Notes under the pieces: generated by a model | What the model was told of the DNA's origin: nothing | The model's input: the letters and a program-made list of their open reading frames with translations, nothing else | The model's database searches: none | Part shown: positions 59,164 to 64,000 of the stretch, piece by piece | Position numbering within the stretch: the first letter of the stretch is position 1 | How the letters are laid out: each line of letters begins with the position of its first letter | Translations under genes and position numbers: made by a program | From: Haloarcula pelagica | Lineage (GTDB): Archaea; Halobacteriota; Halobacteria; Halobacteriales; Haloarculaceae | DNA length: 64,000 bases | Reading direction: 5' to 3' | Assembly: GCF_030127105.1 (NCBI RefSeq) | Contig: NZ_CP126161.1 | Coordinates: forward strand, 930,001 to 994,000

Positions 59164-59172
59164 ACTTATACG
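59164..59172 (+). promoter_or_regulatory. cetZ promoter with Shine-Dalgarno leader
   Basis: ACTTATACG (59164-59172) is a TATA box that predicts a start near 59195. Within the short leader GGAG (59199-59202) sits nine bases before the ATG at 59212, so this gene uses a leadered, SD-type start, unusual here. The rest of the 235-bp gap to the upstream gene holds no gene. Confidence 0.5.
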
Positions 59173-59211
59173 CGCGATACTGCATACCACTTTTAAGCGG
59201 AGTACTCTATA

Positions 59212-60393
59212 ATGAAACTCGCCATGATCGGCTTCGGGCAGGCCGGCGGCAAGATCGTCGATAAATTCCTCGAGTACGACCACAAGACGGGGTCGAACAT
59301 CGTCCGGTCGGCGGTCGCGGTCAACACGGCCAAGGCCGACCTGCTCGGACTCGAGCGCATTCCCCAGGACAACAGGGTCCTCATCGGGCAGGCACGCGTG
59401 AAGGGTCACGGGGTCGGGGCCGACAACGAACTCGGCGCGGAGATCGCCGAGGAGGACATCGACGAGATCCAGGGCGCGATCGACAACATCCCGGTCCACG
59501 AGGTCGACGCGTTCCTCATCGTCGCGGGGCTGGGCGGCGGGACCGGCTCGGGCGGGTCGCCGGTACTGGCGAAACACCTCAAGCGGATCTACACGGAACC
59601 GGTGTACGGGCTCGGGGTCCTGCCGGGCAGTGACGAGGGCGGGATCTACACCCTCAACGCCGCCCGGTCGTTCCAGACGTTCGTCCGCGAGGTCGACAAC
59701 CTGCTCGTGTTCGACAACGACGCCTGGCGCCAGACCGGCGAGTCCGTCGAGGGCGGCTACGACCACATCAACGACGAGATCGTCCGCCGGTTCGGCGTCC
59801 TCTTTGGCGCCGGCGAGGTGGAGGCGGGCGACAACGTCGCCGAGAGCGTCGTCGACTCCTCCGAGATCATCAACACGCTCGACGGCGGCGGCGTCTCGAC
59901 CGTGGGGTATGCCGCCGAGGACGTGGAGCTCTCCGGCGGCGGCGGCCTGCTCTCGCGGTTCAAGGGCGGCGACGACGGCATGGACGACGGGCTGGACACG
60001 GCCAACACGACCAACCGCATCACCTCGCTGGTCCGGAAGGCCGCGCTGGGTCGGCTGACCCTGCCCTGTGAGATCGACGGGTCAGAGCGGGCGCTGCTCG
60101 TGATCGCCGGGCCGCCCGAACACCTCAACCGGAAAGGGATCGAGCGCGGGCGCAAGTGGCTCGAAGAGCAGACCGGATCGATGGAGGTCCGGGGCGGTGA
60201 CTATCCGACCGAGACGCCGAAAGTCGCGGCGTCGATCCTGCTGTCGGGCGTGCACAACGTACCGCGGATCAAGGAACTCCAGCAGGTCGCGATCGAGGCA
60301 CAGGACAATATCGACGAGATTCGACAGCAAAGCGAAGACAACTTGACTGACTTGGTGGAAGACGATGAAGATGAACTCGACCCGTTGTTCTAG
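59212..60393 (+). CDS. cetZ: CetZ, tubulin/FtsZ-superfamily cytoskeletal protein
   Basis: The 393-residue GTPase has the tubulin signature GGGTGSG at residues 108-114, the N-terminal GFGQAGGKI loop and the nucleotide-side VNTAKADL. It has a long C-terminal activation domain, ending in a helical tail IDEIRQQSEDNLTDLVEDDE. It falls in the CetZ group that controls cell shape and motility in haloarchaea; which paralogue it is cannot be told. The 3' end overlaps the next gene by 29 nt, and cofC, cofG follow. Confidence 0.93.
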   Translation: MKLAMIGFGQAGGKIVDKFLEYDHKTGSNIVRSAVAVNTAKADLLGLERIPQDNRVLIGQARVKGHGVGADNELGAEIAEEDIDEIQGAIDNIPVHEVDAFLIVAGLGGGTGSGGSPVLAKHLKRIYTEPVYGLGVLPGSDEGGIYTLNAARSFQTFVREVDNLLVFDNDAWRQTGESVEGGYDHINDEIVRRFGVLFGAGEVEAGDNVAESVVDSSEIINTLDGGGVSTVGYAAEDVELSGGGGLLSRFKGGDDGMDDGLDTANTTNRITSLVRKAALGRLTLPCEIDGSERALLVIAGPPEHLNRKGIERGRKWLEEQTGSMEVRGGDYPTETPKVAASILLSGVHNVPRIKELQQVAIEAQDNIDEIRQQSEDNLTDLVEDDEDELDPLF

Positions 60394-61150
60394 GGGTATC
60401 GCCGCGGTGCTTGGAATCGTGTGTCTGCTCGCCATCGCTGGCCCGGTCAGTGCCTTCACCGTCTCGGCCGACGGCGTGCCCGGCGAGACGGCGGTCGGTG
60501 ACGAGATCTCGGTCACGTACACCATCGACGACCCGTTCACCGACGCGCCCGACGAGTGGACGCTGGCCGGCGAGACCGGCCTCCAGAACGTCAGCTGGAC
60601 GGTGACGGTCCTGCGGGCCGGCAACCCGGTCGAGGACGGCGAGACGACCGCCGGCGGCCAGAACTTCACGCGGGACCTGGCGATCGACAACAACGGCGAC
60701 CAGGTCCGCGTCGAACTGGTCGGGACCGTCCCGGAAGTCGGGAACTACACCTACCAGCCCGAAGAGCAGTTCCTGGTCGCGTCGCTCAGCCGGACGACCG
60801 GGGACAACACCCAGGAGTTCCAGAACGACACCGCCCACCACTACACCGAGGACAGCCGGGCGGCCCGTGAAGCGATCGCGAGCGCCCAGCAGGCCGTCGA
60901 GAACGCGCCGGGCGACAACAGCGACGCACGGGCCGACATCGACCGCGCGATTTCCGCCTACGAGGGCGAGAACTTCGAGAACGCGATCTCGCTGGCAGAG
61001 GAGGCCCAGTCCCAGGCTCAGCAAGCCCAGCAGAGCCAGCAGACCACCCAGACGCTCCTCCTGGTCGGCGGTGCGGTCGTCGTCCTCCTCCTGCTCGGTG
61101 GCGGCGTCTACTGGTGGTCCCAGCAGGGCGACGACTACAGCAAGCTGTAG
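60365..61150 (+). CDS. exported membrane-anchored protein coupled to cetZ
   Basis: The 261-residue protein has a signal peptide (SRGIAAVLGIVCLLAIAGPV), an extracellular beta-type domain (about 30-135), a helical Gln-rich coiled region (RAISAYEGENFENAISLAEE and AQSQAQQAQQSQQTTQ) and a C-terminal transmembrane helix (about 233-251: LLLVGGAVVVLLLLGGGVYW). This places a surface domain and a short cytosolic end. It overlaps cetZ by 29 nt, implying coupled translation. The function is unknown; a link between CetZ and the envelope is inferred. Confidence 0.85.
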   Translation: MKMNSTRCSRGIAAVLGIVCLLAIAGPVSAFTVSADGVPGETAVGDEISVTYTIDDPFTDAPDEWTLAGETGLQNVSWTVTVLRAGNPVEDGETTAGGQNFTRDLAIDNNGDQVRVELVGTVPEVGNYTYQPEEQFLVASLSRTTGDNTQEFQNDTAHHYTEDSRAAREAIASAQQAVENAPGDNSDARADIDRAISAYEGENFENAISLAEEAQSQAQQAQQSQQTTQTLLLVGGAVVVLLLLGGGVYWWSQQGDDYSKL

Positions 61151-61762
61151 ATGCGCGTCGTCGTCCCCGTCTCGGGGTCGGACCCGAAGACCCGCCTCGC
61201 AGACGTTCTCGACGCCGACGAGCGCCTGGCCTTTACCGAGGCGATGCTCGGTGACGTGGTCGAGACCCTCGCTGCGGCCGGCCACGCACCCGAGGTCGTC
61301 GCGACCGCAGCAGTCGACTGTCCGGCGCCGGTGACCGTCGACGAGCGTCCGCTGGACCCGCTTATCAACGGGCTGCTCGCGGACGCCGCTGGCGCCCTGG
61401 CCGTCGTGATGGCAGATCTCCCGCTGCTGAGTGGCGACGCCGTCGAGCGACTGTTCGCACCCGACGCCGACGTGGTGCTGGCCCCGGGACTGGGTGGGGG
61501 AACGAACGCCTTCGTCTGTCGGCACCCCGACTTCCGGGTGGACTACCACGGCGCATCGATCCGCGACCACCGGCGGATCGCCCGCGAGATCGGGGCCGAT
61601 CTTGTCGAGGTGGACTCCCGACGACTGGCGACCGACATCGACGAACCCGCGGACTTGGCGGAGGTGCTGCTACACAGCGACGGCCGGGCGGCCGACTGGC
61701 TCGTCGACGCCGGCGTCGAACTCGCCTTCGAGGACGGCCGCGTCGGCGTCACCCGAAACTGA
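61151..61762 (+). CDS. cofC: 2-phospho-L-lactate guanylyltransferase
   Basis: CofC activates 2-phospho-L-lactate with GTP in coenzyme F420 synthesis. The 203-residue protein shows [40 protein letters not shown] (metal and nucleotide site), [10 protein letters not shown] and the C-terminal [12 protein letters not shown], matching the family. The ATG directly follows the stop of the membrane-protein gene (no gap), supporting an operon with cetZ. Confidence 0.92.
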   Translation: MRVVVPVSGSDPKTRLADVLDADERLAFTEAMLGDVVETLAAAGHAPEVVATAAVDCPAPVTVDERPLDPLINGLLADAAGALAVVMADLPLLSGDAVERLFAPDADVVLAPGLGGGTNAFVCRHPDFRVDYHGASIRDHRRIAREIGADLVEVDSRRLATDIDEPADLAEVLLHSDGRAADWLVDAGVELAFEDGRVGVTRN

Positions 61763-61795
61763 ACCCTTTTGGGCGCGGGGCGCCCAGCCCAGGAC

Positions 61796-62908
61796 GTGAT
61801 TCCCGGCGCCGACGCCTACGACATCGACATCGCGTTCGATCGGCGGGCTGTCGAGCGCCTGCTGTCGATAACGCCCGAAGATGTCGACGCGGCCACGGAG
61901 TTCTCGTACTGTCGGAACGTCTTCGTCCCGCTGACGACGGCCTGCCGGTACACCTGCACGTACTGCACCTACTACGACCCGCCCGGCGAGGCCGACCTCA
62001 TGTCGCCCGAGGAGATCCGCGAGACCTGCCGGCGGGGCGCCGACGCCGGCTGTACGGAGGCGCTGTTCACGTTCGGCGACGACCCGGACGACCGCTACAC
62101 CGCGGTGTACGACCAACTGGCCGAGTGGGGCCACGAGACGATCCACGAGTATCTGCGAGCGGCCTGCGAGATCGCACTGGGGGAAGGGCTGCTCCCCCAC
62201 GCGAACCCGGGCGACCAGACCCGCGAGCAGATGGCGACCGTCGCGGGCCTGAACGCCTCGATGGGCGTGATGCTGGAGACGACCGCGGACGTGCAGGCCC
62301 ACGGCGGGCCGCGGGCGAAGAACCCCGGCCAGCGCCTGGCGACGATCCGGACCGCCGGCGAACTGGGCGTCCCGTTCACGACCGGCATCCTCGTCGGCAT
62401 CGGCGAGGACTGGCGCGACCGAGCCCAGAGCCTGCTGGCGATCCGCGAGCTAGACGAGCGCTACGGCCACGTCCAGGAGGTGATCGTCCAGCCGGTCGCC
62501 GAGAACGAGCGCTGGCGGGACGGCTCACCCGACCTGGCGACGATGCGCCGCGTCACCGCGATGGCGCGGGCGGCCCTGCCCGACTCGGTGTCGGTCCAGG
62601 TCCCGCCGAACCTCGCACCGGCACGCGAACTGGTCGACTGCGGGATCGACGATCTGGGCGGCGTCTCGCCCGTGACGGTCGACCACATCAACCCCGACTA
62701 CGAGTGGCCGGCGCTGGCCGAACTCGACGCTGTCGCCGACCACGCCGGCGTCCCCCTCTCCGAACGACTGCCCGTGTACGACCGCTACGCGACCGACGAG
62801 TGGCTCTCCGAACGGATCGAGACGGCGCTGGCCCGCGAGGACGCCCACGGCGAGCGGTTCCGGGCAGTGCTGGAACGCGGCGAGAACCCGGCCGGTCGGC
62901 GGGCGTAG
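61796..62908 (+). CDS. cofG: 7,8-didemethyl-8-hydroxy-5-deazariboflavin synthase, CofG subunit
   Basis: CofG, a radical-SAM protein, acts with CofH to build the F0 chromophore of F420. The 370-residue protein has the iron-sulfur motif CRYTCTYC near residue 47, followed by PGEADLMSPEEI, HEYLRAACEI, ETTADVQAHGGPRAKNPGQR and DDLGGVSPVTVDHINPDYEW. The GTG at 61796 is preferred to an upstream TTG (61769). It continues the cetZ-membrane protein-cofC run with a 33-bp gap. Confidence 0.93.
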   Translation: MIPGADAYDIDIAFDRRAVERLLSITPEDVDAATEFSYCRNVFVPLTTACRYTCTYCTYYDPPGEADLMSPEEIRETCRRGADAGCTEALFTFGDDPDDRYTAVYDQLAEWGHETIHEYLRAACEIALGEGLLPHANPGDQTREQMATVAGLNASMGVMLETTADVQAHGGPRAKNPGQRLATIRTAGELGVPFTTGILVGIGEDWRDRAQSLLAIRELDERYGHVQEVIVQPVAENERWRDGSPDLATMRRVTAMARAALPDSVSVQVPPNLAPARELVDCGIDDLGGVSPVTVDHINPDYEWPALAELDAVADHAGVPLSERLPVYDRYATDEWLSERIETALAREDAHGERFRAVLERGENPAGRRA

Positions 62909-62952
62909 CCGCTCGGCGACCGCCGAGCCGAAGTCGTCGGCGACGCGGCGGC

Positions 62953-64000
62953 TCACTCCAGCAGCGGCGTCCCGTCGGCCGCTGGTCCGAGTTCCGGGCC
63001 GACAACGTCGGCGTCGGGGTCGACGACACGGCGCTGTTCGTAGTCCGTCGAGCGCTCGACCGGCGTCCGGCCGATCGCCGAGATCATGTCGGCGTACTCG
63101 CGGACCGACCGGAACTCGCCGTACCCCCCGCCGGCGCGTTTCGTGATCTCTTCGGAGAGGATCGTCCCCATGAAGTCGTCGGCGCCACAGGTCAGCATCT
63201 TCAGCCCCTGGGCGTCGCCATATTTGACCCAGGAGGACTGGATGTGGATCACGTTGTCGAGGAACAGCCGCGAGACGGCGATCATCAGTTCGTCCTCGTC
63301 CCGGCTCGCGCCACCCTCGACCAGCCCCCGCTCGTACAGGGGGGTCTCCTCGTGAACGAACGAGAGGGGGACGAACTCCGTGATCGCGCCCGTCCGGTCC
63401 TGGAGCTCTCGAACCCGCTTCAGGTGGAGAAGCCGGTGTTTCGCGTTCTCGACGTGGCCGTACATGATCGTCGCCGTGGTGTCCAGGCCGACGCTTGCGG
63501 CCGCTTCCATCGCGTCGAGCCACTCCCCGGAGTCGATCTTGGCCGGGCAGATGACCTCGCGGACCTCGTCGACGAGGATCTCGGCGGCGGTGCCGGGGAC
63601 GCTGTCCAGGCCGGCCCGCTTCAGCCGGCGGAACACTTCCTCGTAGGACCAGTCGGTCCCCCGGCGGGCGTGGTAGGCCTCCTCGGGCGTCATCGAGTGG
63701 ACGTGGACGCCGCCGACGTTCATGGCCCGAATCTGCTCGCAGTAGGTGCCGGGGTCGACCTCGTACTCGGCCGGCGAGCGGTAGTTCAGGTCTCCTCGGT
63801 CGCTCGCCTCCAGCAGGTCGCGGTGCTCGTCGTCCAGCACGAGCGCCGGGTGGAGCCCGGAGACCGAACAGACCTCGTAGATCCCCCGCTCGACGGCGTC
63901 TGCGACGATCTCGCGGGATTCGGCGGGCGTCTTCGTGAACCCGCCGTGGTCGTCCTGGTAGCTCGTCCGGAACTGCTCGGAGCGGTCCTTGAAGTTACAG
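62953..64000 (-). CDS. cofH: CofH subunit of F0 synthase (5' part cut by window edge)
   Basis: CofH is the second radical-SAM component of F0 synthase. Visible segments are YEVCSVSGLHPALVLDDEHR, AMNVGGVHVHSMTPEEAYHA, TTATIMYGHVENAKHRLLHL and WVKYGDAQGLKMLTCGADDF. The final Cys of the CxxxCxxC motif lies at the right edge (CNF at 63991-63999). The gene is on the opposite strand to cofG, 44 bp away at the 3' ends, and continues past 64000. A methionine at 63840 is internal, not the start. Confidence 0.92.
   Translation of the reverse strand, partial: CNFKDRSEQFRTSYQDDHGGFTKTPAESREIVADAVERGIYEVCSVSGLHPALVLDDEHRDLLEASDRGDLNYRSPAEYEVDPGTYCEQIRAMNVGGVHVHSMTPEEAYHARRGTDWSYEEVFRRLKRAGLDSVPGTAAEILVDEVREVICPAKIDSGEWLDAMEAAASVGLDTTATIMYGHVENAKHRLLHLKRVRELQDRTGAITEFVPLSFVHEETPLYERGLVEGGASRDEDELMIAVSRLFLDNVIHIQSSWVKYGDAQGLKMLTCGADDFMGTILSEEITKRAGGGYGEFRSVREYADMISAIGRTPVERSTDYEQRRVVDPDADVVGPELGPAADGTPLLE

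Noticed and set aside
59190-59198. CTTTTAAGC as the cetZ TATA box
   Set aside because: It is only about 18 nt from the ATG, so transcription would start inside the gene; ACTTATACG at 59164-59172 is better placed.

Overview
The window is chromosomal DNA from an extremely halophilic archaeon (class Halobacteria). The proteins are very acidic and the DNA is GC-rich. Many starts sit about 25-30 nt downstream of an archaeal TATA box with almost no leader. The gene set is haloarchaeal: LonB, CetZ, a CCT-type thermosome, MptA, the F420 genes cofC/cofG/cofH, a HalX response regulator, TrmB, fused AhbA-AhbB, and Tat-dependent lipoproteins. The genus cannot be fixed from the sequence alone; nothing points to a plasmid or an active virus.

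Layout. 1-5.3 kb: aromatic amino-acid block, with the archaeal early shikimate genes (aroB' partial, aroA') and trpCBA, interrupted by a convergent MinD/ParA-like ATPase. 5.4-10.3 kb: an MGMT-like protein lacking the acceptor cysteine, LonB with a CPBP protease behind it, and nadM with a SAM hydrolase. 10.35-11.0 kb: a gene-free stretch with two DtxR-type operators and decayed reading frames. 11-19 kb: thermosome subunit, amidohydrolase, glycosyltransferase, methyltransferase, small regulators, MBL hydrolase, YkgJ protein, TRAM protein. 19-25.4 kb: SPFH/NfeD pair, 7TM histidine kinase, a frameshifted asparaginase, methionine aminopeptidase. 25.4-40 kb: HIT, Rieske, CDF transporter, a methylthiotransferase, deoC, DUF63, alcohol dehydrogenase, udp, DUF255, TrmB and two convergent beta-propeller lipoproteins. 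40-53.2 kb: mptA, a HalX regulator, fused siroheme decarboxylase, a TrpD2-like protein, a frameshifted F420/NADP oxidoreductase-like gene, hydrolases, cyclophilin, an APC-UspA fusion, DUF502, MOSC, a metallophosphoesterase and a ferredoxin. 53.2-54.1 kb: tRNA-Leu(UAA) followed by palindromic copies of its own 3' end and an AT-rich island. 54.1-64 kb: a TrkA-type protein with two stand-alone Lrp/RAM domains, tmk, an NDUFA9-like epimerase, and the cetZ - membrane protein - cofC - cofG run converging with cofH.

Functional themes are tryptophan and shikimate synthesis, cofactor supply (F420, heme, methanopterin-type pterin, NAD), membrane protein quality control (LonB, CPBP, SPFH, NfeD) and small zinc or ligand-sensing regulators.

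The most unusual signals are: (i) a related 30-bp GC-rich sequence inserted in frame into both trpB and the ahbA-ahbB linker, resembling a coding palindromic element; (ii) the tandem palindromic tRNA-Leu-derived units flanking an AT-rich insert; (iii) an MGMT-family protein with Asp in place of the reactive Cys; and (iv) the coupling of CetZ to a membrane protein and F420 genes. Two conserved enzymes carry apparent single-base deletions.
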